Counted from the stretch's first letter, positions 12,398-23,734 are shown. The stretch is 64,000 nucleotides of DNA from Iris pallida (GCA_029216955.1 JANAVB010044018.1:411172-475171), one strand, 5' to 3'. The notes: generated by a model from the sequence alone, not told the origin. Made by a program: numbers and translations.

Positions 12398-13345
12398 GAA
12401 GTCGTGTTTGTCGACATACTTGAAGCATTAGTGTAGCGTGGAAGGCACGATCATGTAATCATGTATCTAAGGGCGCCCCAAGAGGATGTTGTAGGACGTG
12501 TCTGCATCTATGACGTAACAGGTTACTTCTGAGTGAAGATTGCCAATTTGGCACTTCAAGCAAATCTTCCCAATCGGGTAGCTCCTGCCCGAATTGAAAC
12601 CACTGATGGCGGTGCTTATTGGCGTCAGGCGATGCATAGGAATGCGGAGATGATGTAACAGACCCTTTGGGATGATGCTTATGGATGAACCAGGATCAAT
12701 GTGCATTCGATCTACCTTTACGTCACTGATGTATCCAGTGTAATATAACGGGCGATCGTACAGGTTGGTTTTGATGAGCATATCCTGCGGAGTGAAGACA
12801 ATGTTGGGCATCGCTCCCGTACAAGCACTGTCTTGGAGATCTGCAGGCGGGCTCTCTCCTGTGAGGTTGACCTGAGCCAGATAGGTGTTAGCATTTTGGA
12901 GTGCATCGCTCAAAGCCGTACGAACATCCTTTGAGAGTCTCAGGAGCTCGTATAATGATAATTTGGCCGGTGTGTTGGCCAATTGCGCCAAGATGTCGAA
13001 GTTGTAGGGCCTCTCCAGCCCCTGCGGTACTTCTTTTCGGAGGGATTTGTCAAAGCGAGTCTCCTTCGGCCTAGGCTTGTCGATCGTTGGAGGCTGAGAA
13101 GGTCCCGGAGCGTCAGCAGTAGTGGGCTGATGATCTTCAGCCGAGTTATCAGTCGCATATTGGGATTGTGTCGCAGACCGAGTGACGACGGCTGTGGCTT
13201 CTTCGATATCTACCAAGATTGTGCGGCAGGATTTGACTTTTCCACTCTTCTTCTTGCGAATGGAAAGGGGTGTGGATTGAGTCACCTCGAGTACCAGGTT
13301 CGGATGGACCCACATGACCTCCCTCCGTGATGTGGTGAGGGACAC
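12398..13345 (-). pseudogene. Aspartic protease region of element A
   Basis: The conserved lead-in MWVHPNLVLEVTQS and the helical stretch FDILAQLANTPAKLSLYELL are followed by a retropepsin-like fold: VKVDRMHIDPGSSISIIP (catalytic DxGSS), a flap-like ISGFNSGRSYPIGKI, and YNILLGRP before a conserved WIH segment. It would cut the polyprotein during particle maturation. The frame is open for 292 residues and breaks near 12467. C's copy has lost the active-site Gly that is intact here. Confidence 0.8.
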
Positions 13346-13449
13346 TAGACCAGCACCTGATCCCGGGGAGGTGGAAGATTTGCAATTTCTATTGTTGCCA
13401 GAGGGATGGGTACCACACCGTCTTGAGTTTCTGTTGGAGGGAAGCTGCC

Positions 13450-14943
13450 AAATTATACTGACACCATATTGGCTGCCACAGTTACCTCTTCAAAATCGAT
13501 AGCCAGAGCGTTCGAATCGATGAGATGTTGGATGTACCGTTTCAGTTGGTAGCAGTCGTGTGTAGCATGGTGGACGTAGCGGTGGTAATGGCAGTACTTT
13601 GGGCTCTCCATTTCTGCCGGCCAAGATTCGTCTTGGCGGAGGGAGCTGAATTCTGTCTCCTTGTACGAGCATGTCCAAGATGGGCTTGACGTGGCCGTCT
13701 TCGAAAGAGTAGGTCATTTGCGGCCATTGTTTGTCTGCCGGTTTTGACTCAGATTTTTGGGCTGTGTCGGCCACCATAGCCTGCTGGCCCTTGTTGTCCC
13801 GATTATTGGCGGAGCTACCCCCATTGTTATTGTTGGCATTAGGACGCCTGCCTTTGTCCTCTCCCTTTGAGATGTACAATCCCAGTTGGCGAGCCTTCTT
13901 CAACCGTTCTTCGGCGCTAGTGGCACTGATGATAAACGTCTTCCAATCCTTGAATTAACTTTCATCCATCCAGAGGCTGATTGTTGGAAGCAGTATCTTT
14001 TGGCAAATTTCAATTAAGGAGAAATCCGGATTACCGGACGGCAGCTTCATGGCGGTTTGGCGGAATCGCTCAATATAGTTTCTTGTCAGCTCTTTCTCCC
14101 CTTGAACGACGTCCATGAGGGTGGACATTGTGACGTCCTGTCCTACTTCGTAGAATCTCTCCAAGAACATGCGCTTGAAGCTGGCGAAGGAGTGAATGCA
14201 GTTGTCTGGCAGGTTGCGATACCAGTCGAAGGCGACCACTTCCAATGTCCCAATGAATAATCGTATGAGGATGGCATCGTCATGGGGCAGATGGTCAGTG
14301 GTGACCTCAAAGTAAGTAATATACCGACTTGCGGAGGTCTTCCTATCATATGGATTGATGTGGAATGGTTTATACTTTGGTGGGAAGGAAACATCTCTCC
14401 ACGCAGCGGGATACGATTGTCGTATACTGAGGTCTTGGCAGTTTTCCCGGGCGTGGAACATGGCCCGGAGCTGCAGGACCTCTCTTCTTGCCTCCATGGC
14501 TTCGTTTGCAGCAGTAGGAGCCGACATTTTAGGAGGAATATTGCCCGGGTTTGGTGCCATTGAGTTAGAGTCTGTATTGACCACGGAGCCCAAATTTGTT
14601 TGGCCAGGCGTCCCTCCTTGCAGAGTTGGGAGGGCTTCTTTGATCTCGTCTACGGATTTGACCAAAGTGCGCAGTATGGCCTCCAGAGTGTCGATGCGTT
14701 GGCGATCACTAGGACCCTCCTGGTTGCTGTCTGTCATGAATATCGTTCTCACATGAGGAGAAGTAGATGGGACGGTGGATGACGTACACTTTGAATCGTA
14801 CCCCTGTAACGAGAAGTCATCGGGGTATGTGGGAGTATCTTCCTCTGGTTCGGACTCAGAAGGAACAGTACCTCCAGCTTCCGAGTTCGCCTCGTCTTGG
14901 GAATTGTAGACGTCCTCGGGGACATCAGGATTTGCTGCATCTT
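13450..14943 (-). pseudogene. Gag of Tat element A
   Basis: The minus frame includes a retrotrans_gag domain (FPPKYKPFHINPYDRKTSAS, DWYRNLPDNCIHSFASFKRM, FLERFYEVGQDV, LTRNYIERFRQTAMKLP). One in-frame TAA lies at 13955. A basic Asn-rich tail follows, then a zinc-site-like YCHYHRYVHHATHDCYQLK near 13590-13530, a C-x-Y-H...H...C pattern typical of Tat-like nucleocapsids. That last motif is in another frame because of a one-base shift near 13605. The start is uncertain, since the preceding ORF1 reads towards it in a chain of frames. Gag packages the RNA. Confidence 0.85.
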
Positions 14944-15787
14944 ATGGGAGAGTTATTTCCTCCAGCTCGTCTTCTTGGAACATCGGATTGTCGTGGAGGC
15001 TCGAAGGAGTGCTACCCCCAGTTCCAGCAACCCCCAGTATTGTGGACGATGAATCTCCCACTGTAGCAGATTTCGTCTTTGAACGGGTACCTTAGAAAAA
15101 TCTGGTGGTGGGCACCCGCTTAGACGACAGTCTCTTAGTCATAGTGGTTGGAATCTTCGGGCTGGAAACATTTGTCTTCTTTCCTTTCCCTTCGGCAGAG
15201 ATTTTCTGAGCAGAGTTGCAGGAGATGACGGGAAGTACCTCATCTTCTGAACATGGTTGTTGCAGTCTTTGGAAGACAGACTATCGGTCTTCTCATACCG
15301 TTGTATTATTGAAACAGCAGTTGACGATGACTTGGGTGCGGTGACGTCCGTGGAAGGATTCTTTGTACCCTGAGGCCCCCTCTCTTTCCTTGCGCTTGTG
15401 GAGGATAGCCTCACTTAAGTCAGATGGGTCTGAAGTGACTATGTTTGCTTCCTGGATTTTGGGAGACTTTTGGGAACCTCTCTGTCCGTTTGCCACCGGG
15501 GGCTGGACTCGAGTGGTTCTGTACAACTTCCCATCAGAGGCCCGCATAACAGTATGTGGAACGCTCGGATGGTCAGAGGTCGGATCAGCGAACCGAGCTT
15601 GCCAAGCTCGTGCTTCCCTAGACTTCTTCACTCTAGTACATGAGGGCACATAGTAGGAAGAGTCTAAGTGGTACTGGAGAGAGTCAGACATGTCTTCTTG
15701 GGAGCACAAGAGATCAGGACCATAGGAGAGGCGGTCGAGGACTGAGCCGCGTAGAGTAGGCAGCATGCGGCTAGAATCAATAATCTT

Positions 15788-15967
15788 CATACGGCTAGCA
15801 GTCATAGCCGCACGGGCTTTCTTCATACGGTTAGAAGTCTCAGCCGTATGAGTGTTCTCCAAACGGCTGGAAATCCTGGCCGCATGAGTGTCATGCATTT
15901 GGCTGGCAGTTTCGGCCGCATGGTCATCATTCATGCGGCTGGCAATCTTGGCCGCATGAGTCTTCAT
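15788..15967 (-). repeat. 36-bp repeat with CATGCGGC/GCCGCATG arms in ORF1 of A
   Basis: Five units start at about 15788, 15824, 15860, 15896 and 15932, each 36 bp apart. Each unit carries CATGCGGCT-like and GCCGCATG-like arms facing each other, so a single unit could fold as a hairpin. The period is a multiple of three, so the ORF survives as a 12-residue protein repeat. Confidence 0.8.
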
Positions 15968-16359
15968 TTTGTGGCCAGTACCTTTGTTCGGTTTCTTCCT
16001 GGAGCACATAGAATCACTCTTTCCCTCTGCAAGTCCAGCATCGTAGTGCTTTCCTCTGTCGGACTTGGGGACAGCAGAGTCCTCTATGGCTTGAAGTGGG
16101 GCCGCATGAGAGTCGCCTTCGCCATCTTGGGAGGTAGAGAGTACTCTGTCCAGAGCTTGGGGAGGAGCAAATGACTTTGGCCTCCACTCCCTGCGAGCCT
16201 TCTTTGTGCGGGTTCGCTTCTGGACCGGGCCAGCGCTTCCTTCAGATTGCATTTCTTCAAATACCTGTTGGTCGAAGCGGACGACCATCTTCTGTTGTGT
16301 GGAGCCAAGTTTGGCTGTATTTAATTGTATCACCAACTCCTCAGCCGTGGAGAAGTTTG

Positions 16360-16377
16360 TCCCCAGCAGAGTCGCCA
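16360..16377 (-). other. Primer-binding site of element A
   Basis: In element sense the sequence is TGGCGACTCTGCTGGGGA, three bases after the LTR end. The same 18 bases follow C's 5' LTR (30213-30230). A TGGCGACTC...TGGGGA primer site is the type reported for Tat/Ogre elements. It also codes for part of the ORF1 N-terminus (MATLLG). Confidence 0.8.
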
Positions 16378-16764
16378 TCGTATTTGCCATTGATAGTAAA
16401 AGAACAGAACAATTATCGGAGGACTGAACTTAGACACACAATACAAACTCGCTCGTACAAAGAAAGCCTAGGGACAAAAACCTAGGTACAACAATCTAAG
16501 TACAATTGTTTATTTTAGATTCTGAGGGGTGACGATAGAGGCTCGGAAAAGCGACATCAGCTCTGCCTTACTCCTTGGACGATCGGGTGCAGCCTTGGCT
16601 CTGGAGAAGAAGTACTCGGCGTTGATGAAGAAATGCTCTCTTTGTTCTCTCTGTATGCTCTTCTGTCCTTTCAATCTCTGTATATTCTCTCTCTGATTCT
16701 CTATGGATCCGGGCCGGGGTCCTCTCTCCTCTGTCTATGTGTTTTACAAGAAAATGACACATTA

Positions 16765-16775
16765 CTATTTATAAG
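16765..16775 (-). promoter_or_regulatory. TATA box of LTR A
   Basis: In minus sense the sequence is CTTATAAATAG, in the same relative place as CCTATAAACAGC in B's LTR. About 150 bp of R/U5-like sequence conserved among the A, B and solo LTRs lies downstream. Confidence 0.6.
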
Positions 16776-17138
16776 AGTGGGGGGGCATCATTAGGGTTTT
16801 GCAATGATTGCCCATTCTCGAAAGTCGGCGGTCTGAAAGTTAATTAATCCGGGCCGTCCATCTTGTATATAATAGATTTAAGCAATTAATGTGATTGCAT
16901 TAAATCTCTGTGGATAATAAATGTTGATTGCCATGAATATTTACGACTTGTAATGGCCTGCCACGTGTCTAAATTGCTCGATCTGATTTGATCTGGGCAC
17001 TTATTGCAACAAATCTGATTAGGATTCGTTAACATCCATAACTCCAAGAAGATAAGACCGCCACGTGTCTCAATCATCATAAAAAAATGTAACGTGTCTC
17101 CACTGGGTCATCTCGGCAGAGCCGCATATAAGTGGGCT

Positions 17139-17316
17139 GCATGAGGATGAACGACCGCATGAAGATGGACAGCCGCATGGGGATGAACAGCCGCATGAGG
17201 ATGGGCAGCCAAATGGGAGTGGGCAGCCGTATGCTGATGGACGGTCGCATAAGGGATACAGTCGCATGCTGATGGGCGGCCGCGTAAAGGATGCAGCCGT
17301 ATAAAAATGGGCGGCC
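17139..17316 (+). repeat. 18-bp minisatellite in LTR A
   Basis: About ten units of 17-18 bp, consensus GCATGAGGATGGACAGCC, run from 17139 to about 17316. They are built on the GCCGCATG word found throughout this LTR. No stop appears in two minus-strand frames, giving spurious Cys/Pro/Ser-rich ORFs. Confidence 0.8.
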
Positions 17317-17647
17317 GCAGCCGCATGCCTTAGGATTGGATGGATTCTGCCAGCTGTGAGAAGATTTTCTCCTTTTTCCTAGGGACGCACCGTTACGTCA
17401 GTCTTTATTGTGCCTTTTTGTCAGAGCTGTCATTTGTCATAGTTGTCAGCCGTCAGGACATTAAATGCAGTAAAAGACAAAGAGAAGAGCTGTTGAAGGC
17501 CACGTGGCTCCTATCTGGGCCTCATGGGATTATTCGAGCCGCATAGACTCTTGAACCGCATGGATCCCTGAGCCGCATGGGCTCCCTGAGCCGCATGGGG
17601 ATCCTTGGCCGCATGAACCTTTCTTTATTCTTTTTTATCCTTCTACA

Positions 17648-17836
17648 GGGATAAGGAGTGCCAACGTACCTTTGACAACATTAAAGAATATCTGTCAAAC
17701 CCTCCAGTCTTGGTGGCCCCGATTGCTGGAAAGCCATTTTTGCTCTATGTGCGGGCGATGGAGCATTCCCTCGGTGCTCTACTAGCACAAAATAATGATG
17801 CGAGACATGAACAAGCTATCTATTACCGCAGCCGAT
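17648..17836 (+). pseudogene. Element B: end of RT / start of first RNase H, fragment
   Basis: The frame reads ECQRTFDNIKEYLSNPPVL, then PFLLYVRAMEHSLGALLAQ, then HEQAIYY, the same stretch as in A and C. It begins right at the edge of A's LTR and ends near 17830, where chromovirus E sequence takes over. The next part of B (rest of RNase H) reappears at about 21305. About 170 residues of RNase H are missing between the two. Confidence 0.85.
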
Positions 17837-18352
17837 CGAGGTGGTCAGAAGGGTCAAGGATCATCTTCGTGTGGCACAAGATCGCCAGCGCCATTGGGCC
17901 GATTCTTATCGACGTCCCCTCGAATTCTCTGTAGGCGACCTTGTATTCCTTAGGATCTCGCCTACTCGTGGCATCATTCGTTTCGACGTACGGAGAAAGC
18001 TTAGTCCTAGGTATATAGGGCCGTTCGATATTCTAGAGCGAGTAGGAGATGTGTCCTATCGTCTCGCTCTTCCGACATCGCTAAGCGAGGTGCATGACGT
18101 GTTCCATATATCCCAACTATGATGGTATATCTCGTACCCGAGCTACATCCTGGATCATTCGAAATTGGTTGTTGGTACCAACCTTTCGTATGAGGAGAGG
18201 CCCGTGTCTATATTGGACCGAAGAGAGAAGACACTCAAGAACAAAACTATCAAGTTAGTCCGTGTTGCTTGGGGTCATTACTCTTTGGAAGAGTCAACAT
18301 GGGAGCGTGAGGATGAGATCCGATCGCGATATCCCGACCTATTTGACTCGTG
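17830..18352 (+). pseudogene. Chromovirus E integrase tail and chromodomain
   Basis: The frame reads VVRRVKDHLRVAQDRQRHWA, then RRPLEFSVGDLVFLRISP, then KLSPRYIGPFDILERVGD, then VHDVFHISQL, the C-terminal integrase of Tekay/Del-like chromoviruses. After a TGA at 18121-18123 comes a chromodomain-like end (VRVAWGHYSLEESTWERED) and a stop near 18352. Chromodomains tether integration to marked chromatin. The upstream gag, RT and integrase core are absent, so E is a 5'-deleted remnant joined to B's RNase H. Confidence 0.85.
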
Positions 18353-18504
18353 AGGTATAATGTCTTCCTTATGCCTCGTGGCTTCGATTCCTTGCTTGCA
18401 TGATTGATTGCTTGGTGGATTGCCTATTATAACTTGCATGTGATTAATATAGCTTGTCCATGTCTCTCTAGCCATTTAATTAAATTCTGAGAGCGGAATT
18501 CTTT

Positions 18505-18519
18505 TAAGGTGGGTAGAGT
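18505..18519 (+). other. Polypurine tract of element E
   Basis: AAGGTGGGTAGAGT directly precedes TGTAATGCC, the LTR start. This matches the usual polypurine-tract/TGTAAYGCC junction of Tekay-like elements and primes plus-strand DNA. Confidence 0.6.
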
Positions 18520-18709
18520 TGTAATGCCTGTGGTTAGTATTGTGTATCTTCGTATACGTATACGTAATTTTACCCGTATTGCATGTCTTTCTGCTTGATT
18601 TATTCTAGCATTTCATTGATTGGTTTATTCTTAGGTTGGTTCGGCTTGGCTTGGTTGCTTTGGTTCATCATGAACCAAGAATGGACCCTCCTACCTACTA
18701 CCACCCTCC

Positions 18710-18721
18710 TTATTTATAACC
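18710..18721 (+). promoter_or_regulatory. TATA box of LTR E
   Basis: TTATTTATAACC is followed by CTTCCCTTTCTCTCTC, a pyrimidine-rich patch. LTR H has the same layout at 58967, supporting a shared core promoter. Confidence 0.6.
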
Positions 18722-19124
18722 CCTTCCCTTTCTCTCTCATCATTACTTATTTTCTTTTTCATTTACTCTCCACCACCAACCAAGAGAACCCTAGCCTAGG
18801 CAAGTGCAACTTGCTTTATGAAGGAATCCACCATTTTTATTGTTCTAAACTCTTCTATGCAACTTTCTAATCCACCTTAGTTCTTGTCATTTTATATTTT
18901 CTTGTATATTTTCTTGTAGATCTAGGCTTTAGCCATTATTGGATTTTTATGGTTTTGATCCATCAAACCTTCTTGTTTTCAAGTTTTGATCGTTCTATAT
19001 TGTAGGAAATTTGATTCTACCCAATTTAGACCATTGAAGTCCTAATTTTGGCTTATTTTGAGCGATTTATGGTCTTTTGGTTAATGGGTCTTTATGGCCA
19101 TTGGAGGCTGGTTGGGGAAGATGA

Positions 19125-19745
19125 GCAACGCATGCTGTTTGCTGGCAAAAATCTGTTGCCTGTTGTTTGCTGGAGCATGCTATTTGCTGGAAAATACTGT
19201 TTGCTGGCGCATGCTGTTTGCTGGCGCATGCTGTTTGCTGGCGCATGCTATTTTCTGGCAAAAAGCTGTGCTGGCTGTTTGCTAGCGCATGCTGTTTGCT
19301 GGTGCATACTGTCTTGGCACATGCTGTTTCCTAGCGCAAGCTGTTTCCTGACGCATGCTGTTTGCTAGTGAATGTTGTTGCTGGATGTTTGCTGGCGTAT
19401 GCTGTTTGCTGGCGCATGTTGTCCTGGAGCATGTTGTCCTGGCCAATGCTGTTTCCTGGCTCATGCTGTCCTGGTGCATGCTGTTCCTGGCGTATGCTGT
19501 TTGCTGGCGCATGTTGTTGCTAGCTGTTTGCTGGCGCATGCTGTCCTGGCGCATACTGTCCTGGCGCATGCTATTTCCTGACTCATGTTGTCCTGGCGCA
19601 TGTTGTTTGCTAGCTGTTTGCTGGCGCATGCTGTTTTGCTGGCGCATGTTGTTTGCTGGTGAATGCTGTTGCTGGCTGTTTGTTGGCGTACGCTGTTTTG
19701 CTATCGCATGCTGTTTGCTGGTGCATACTGTCCCTGGCACCCCTT
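19125..19745 (+). repeat. 17-bp minisatellite in LTR E
   Basis: The unit GCTGGCGCATGCTGTTT is reiterated in perfect and diverged form across about 620 bp; clean copies start at 19203, 19220 and 19237. Its core GCATGC is palindromic. Few stops exist in any frame, which produces long accidental ORFs on both strands (Ala/Cys/Leu-rich on plus, Gln/Ala/Ser-rich on minus). Confidence 0.85.
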
Positions 19746-21304
19746 TTGATCTCTTGTACCATTTGTTTTGCCATGACAAATCTTGTTACCTTATCCGTGT
19801 TGTTTCTCTTGATCCTTAGTGTAATGTGGGATAATTGTGTCATGAACACGACATGATACATGAACCCGACACGATACATGGGCACTACATGATAATGCAT
19901 GATAGTGGCCCATCGTGGCGCACTCCTGACAAGTAAACCTGGCATAATATGCCTCGAATTGCTGTTGCGACAGCTAACGTGACATAACATGACAATAATG
20001 AATAACCCGGACACCGTGGGCGATTGTGCTTGTACAATGAACCAGTCTTGTCTTGCGTCATGCTTAGGATGAGACCCCTGAGTACCACGGTCAGGGATAC
20101 CTACTGAAATAGACTAAGGCTAATAACTAGAATAACACAGTAGTCATGAAGAGATTTCCCAGCTACAGGCAATCCCGTTACCTGGGCGCGCTTGGGATCT
20201 GTAGCCTGCCGTTGAGTAGGGCACATTTCCAGCACACTGTCATGTGTTGCACCCTCTAAGTCACTTAAGGGAACATGTGTTTCCTGGACGATGTTCCCAC
20301 TTGAATTCAACCCTAATATTCGACCTGGGTAACATGGATGGTCTACAGGGCTTGTGGCTGTAGAATAATCTCACTGCATCTTGTTAGTAACTAGGCATGT
20401 GATAACCCTAGTTAATTAAAGTATCAAGCCGTACTTATTGCTTGGCGTGATTGTTGAATGGGGAATGATCAGTCTAAGTCTTGACTTGATCCTGTACCAG
20501 ATTGTTACATGACCTGATTTTTTTATATTATCTTGCCGACAAATAGTAGGAAACCAAGTTCCATTCAGATGAAGGGTTACAACACCGGTCCTTGTTTGGT
20601 TTACGGGTTGTAACCTGGTTATCTGAATAGTTCTATGGTTATCTCGTCGTATATCATCCTGATATTTTCATATTTCTATTTCTTACTTATTTATACTCTT
20701 GTGCTAATTGCTGGTTTAGTTCCTAAGTGAAGCTTCCTTTGTGGCACTTGCTCTTTCTGGGATCTGACCCAGCTGGTTTTGTATGGCCAGATTTCGGAGC
20801 AGCTCCAGAGGATCTACCGACTTTCTAGCCCGATGGTGACCACCAGACGTAACCAGGACAACGAGTGGATTATTTTGGCTCTTCCACTTTATTATAAAAA
20901 TATTCTTTTGAGGCATTTAGCCGACGAGCACTTATTTAGCTCGATTGCACCTTTACTTACTGTCTGCCTACGTGCTGTAACATGATTGACAGATCCTAGG
21001 GTTGATCATGTATGACTAAACTCTTGCTAGTCTTCACTTTTTGTAACGACTAGCTTCATGATCTGCTGAATATGTAATGTTTGGGACGCCTTACTATTGT
21101 ATATTTGGTGATCTTACATCTTGTGACATTTGCTTACTTGCTTGTGATTGAGACACTAGGCTTATTCATGGCCATTAGAGACTATTGGCTTGTAGTTAAA
21201 CCCTCATGTATCTAGACAGCCGTGACTGTATAGCGAGGTGGGTTGCACTTCAATATACGTAGCTGCCTATGTCCGCCCCCGCTCTCCAGTATTCTGGCTC
21301 TGTG

Positions 21305-22784
21305 GCGTGATACCATCATCACGTCCTTGAAAGGGTTCTTCATAGAACATGTTCCAAGACTCCGGAATATTGAAGTCGATGCCTTAGCAGGTCTGGCCGC
21401 TTCCCTGGCAGTCCCAAATTATACCCATCATTTGGTTGACATAATAGGCCATGAATTGGTCTGTCCTAAGAACAACGTGCAATTTGCTGTGAGTTACTCT
21501 GTCCTGGCGGCTGACGAAATACAGGACTGGAGACTTTCATTTATTGACTTCGTAGTCTATGATATCTTGCCGAAAAATTCGAAAGAAGCCACTTCTATTA
21601 GAAGACGTTCTCTCAGATTCTTCTGCGATACAGAGACAAAAATGCTATATCGGCGATCCTATGATGGGTTGCTGCTCCCGTATTTGTCAAATACAGAAGC
21701 CAAAGAAGCTGTACGCGAAGGTCACGACGGCGTTTGTGGGGCCCATCAACCTAGTCCCAAATTACAAGACTGTCTTCGCCGGATGGGCTATTACTGGCCT
21801 ACGATGGTAGCAGATGAGATAGACTATGCAAGAAAATGTAAACCTTGCCAGGTCCACGCAGATTTTATACATCAACCATCCGAATTCCTACATCCGACAG
21901 TGGCATCCTGGCCATTTGAGGTATGGGGAATGGATATCATCGGTCCAATCACCCCGCCTTCGTCCAGAGGACACCGTTTTATACTGGCAATAACGGACTA
22001 CTTCTCCAAAGGGGCCGAAGCTGTTCCGCTTGCAGAAGTGAAGACATCAAACGTGATCAGCTTCGTCAAGCATCACGTCATCTATCGCTATGGACTGCCT
22101 CAAAGGATCATCCACGAAAATGGTCCGCAGTTCGCAAGCCATGCCTTCTATCGGTTTTGCGACAAACACCGAATTCAGAATGTTGCTTCAACACCATACA
22201 ACCCGACGGCTAATGGTCTGGCTGAAGCATTCAACAAAACTATAATCAAGCTTGTCAAGAAGTTCGTGTCCTCAAACAAACGCGACTGGAATGAAAAGCT
22301 TGGCGAATGCTTATGGGAGTAACATACTACAGTCCGGACAGCCACTGGGAACACATCATTCTCTCTGGTATACGGAAGTGAGACAGTTCTCCTATTGGAA
22401 ACTCAAATTCCCTCGCTCCGCGTCGCCCTCACTTACCGATTGACGACGGATGATAATTATCGTCGTCGGCTACAAGAGTTGGAGGCCTTAGATGAAAAGC
22501 GCCTTCTAGCTTAACAACGAATTGAGCTTTATCGGGAACGCATCTCTGGAGCCTTTAACAAGAAGGTCAACCTGAGAACATTCCAAGTAGGCGATCTCGT
22601 CTTGGCAGTTCGGAGGCCGATGGTTATGACTCACAAAACCGCCGACAAGTTCCAACCAAAGTGGGAAAGCCCATTTATCATCGAGGCTGTATTCTCCAAT
22701 GGTGCATACCGTCTCGCAAAGCAAAATGGAGACTTGCTCATGATGCCCATCAACGGCAAGTTCCTGAAGAAATATTATGTCTAA
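21305..22784 (+). pseudogene. Element B: second RNase H end and integrase
   Basis: The frame resumes with IITSLKGFFIEHVPRL and NIEVDALAGLAASLAVPNYT, the end of the extra Tat RNase H. The integrase zinc site (EGHDGVCGAHQ, CKPCQ) and catalytic core follow: WGMDIIGPITPP, IIHENGPQFAS, NGLAEAFNKT. The middle residue is Glu instead of the expected Asp (IHDNG in A and C), so the catalytic triad is altered. In-frame stops lie near 22321 and 22512. The tail FQVGDLVLAVRRPMVM ends at LKKYYV-stop (22784). It is close to A's copy by eye, so A and B are the same family. Confidence 0.9.
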
Positions 22785-23734
22785 ACGTCATCCGCCGAAT
22801 CAACCGGATTATTGAGTTATGTACCCTTAAGTACCGCTGAACTTACACTCTGGTCATTCCAAATGAATCCATATTGCATCTTCTAGGTAATGAGTCATGT
22901 ATGATCATACCTCTGAACTTCCTTCCTAAAAGAGCATCTTTCTCATAATCTATTACCCGCGCTTTCAGTGCATAAAAAAGGGTAATAGGTTCACAAAATT
23001 CCCGAAACAACCACATCGATGTCACCTCTGAGTTGTTTCTCTTCCATCATAAACAAATTACCCCTTACGAAGAACTTTTACGTCCATATTATCTCTGAGT
23101 TGTTCTATGTACCTTTCATTGAGTCCACTCCTGCCACGTCCTCATTACCTCTGAGTAGGAAGACTCTGTTGTAAAACCTTCATATTTACCATATCCTCAT
23201 TACCTTTACGTAAGTATGTTGGTTTTCTCTCGACTTATTATCCGTACCCAAAACCAGGATACGCCAAGGATAATAGGCCCACAAATATTCACAGTCGACC
23301 AAAAATGTCCACAGTTGACCACAAATGTCCACAGTTGACCACAAATGTCCGCAGCTGACCACAAATGTTGTATTCGGTCCTCTAGTACATGCGCCTCTTT
23401 TCTCACCATTACATGCCTCTGGAACCCAGCTGTTCCATGGCATTCTTTCGTCCAATACCAGGAACTTCCATGTCCACCTTACCACGGAGTTGTTTTAGGT
23501 ATCTCTATCGAACTTATTATCCATACCTAAAACCAAGTTATACCAAGGGTAATAGGTCCACAGAAAGTCCCCCAGTGGGGCAAATATCATAATACCAAAG
23601 ATACGGTACAAGCACAACAGATAAAGGATGATGTAAACATAGTCATTCATTTAAAATCAAGAGTACTACATTTTGTGGGACCACGTCCCTGTTAAAAATG
23701 GAGGAACATAATAATGAAAGAAAGAAAAAGCCGA
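22785..23734. repeat. Tandem-repeat spacer of element B
   Basis: There is no gene here. It holds the same repeat families as A's spacer: TCATTACCTCTGAGTAGGA and relatives at about 23135-23215, and CAAGGATAATAGGCCCACA near 23265 and 23545. It also has a private 20-bp tandem repeat at 23291-23370, consensus ACAGTTGACCACAAATGTCC, four units. Purine-rich DNA at 23690-23735 precedes the end of the antisense gene. Confidence 0.75.
23291..23370. repeat. 20-bp tandem repeat, four units, in B's spacer
   Basis: Units start at 23291, 23311, 23331 and 23351. The middle two are identical, and the outer two differ at two to four positions. The preceding ACAAATATTC looks like half a unit. A and C show only a single diverged copy of the phrase. 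Confidence 0.85.

Larger units (their letters stand above)
15067..16390 (-). pseudogene. ORF1 upstream of gag, element A; starts inside the LTR
   Basis: The ATG at 16390 lies in the last 10 bp of the LTR (ATGGCAAATA). The frame then crosses the primer site, giving MANTMATLLGTNFS, and stays open to 15293, with a frameshift into 15414-15139. C encodes the same N-terminus (MANKLATLLGTSFS), so the start is conserved. Residues near 140-205 hold five 12-residue repeats (HAAKIASRMN, HAAETASQMH, HAARISSRLE and so on), encoded by a 36-bp DNA repeat at 15788-15967. Basic patches (KRTRTKKARREW) suggest nucleic-acid binding or nuclear entry. An ORF before gag is known in Ogre-type elements, but its function is not established. 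No known domain was recognised. Confidence 0.7.
16381..17647 (-). mobile_element. 5' LTR of Tat element A
   Basis: In element sense the LTR begins TGTAGAAGGATAAAA (17647 downward) and ends ATGGCAAATA (16381). The solo LTR at 57271-58228 has the same start and end, which fixes the boundaries. A segment near 16390-16620 aligns by eye with B's LTR (28340-28530) and the solo LTR (58020-58200). The TATA is at 16765-16775. GCCGCATG words are abundant. The base after the LTR (17648) begins GGGAT, the likely target duplication, and then B's polymerase sequence, so A inserted into B in opposite orientation. The matching 3' LTR was lost where F lies. Confidence 0.85.
18520..21300 (+). mobile_element. 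3' LTR of chromovirus E (about 2.8 kb)
   Basis: It starts TGTAATGCC after a polypurine tract and ends near 21300, where B's RNase H frame (IITSLKGFFIEHVPRL) resumes. The TATA is at 18710-18721. In order it then has a minisatellite (19125-19745), the phrase TGGCCCATCGTGGCGCACTC (19908), GTGTTGCACC, GATAACCCTAGTTA, GAAGGGTTACAAC and CTTTGTGGCACTTG, ending with TGGCCAG near 20785. The same phrases in the same order make up LTR H, so the two are one family. The small ORFs look accidental. Confidence 0.75.

Noticed and set aside
7734..16390. Plus-strand ORFs opposite A's gag-pol (for example 11871-12347, 14355-14756)
   Set aside because: They are mirror frames of recognised coding sequence and show no family signature.
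17070..17326. Cys/Pro/Ser-rich minus-strand ORFs in LTR A
   Set aside because: They are translations of the 18-bp minisatellite in two frames, with no start context.
19048..19819. ORFs of 106-165 codons on both strands in LTR E
   Set aside because: They come from a stop-free 17-bp repeat, lack any domain, and lie in an LTR.
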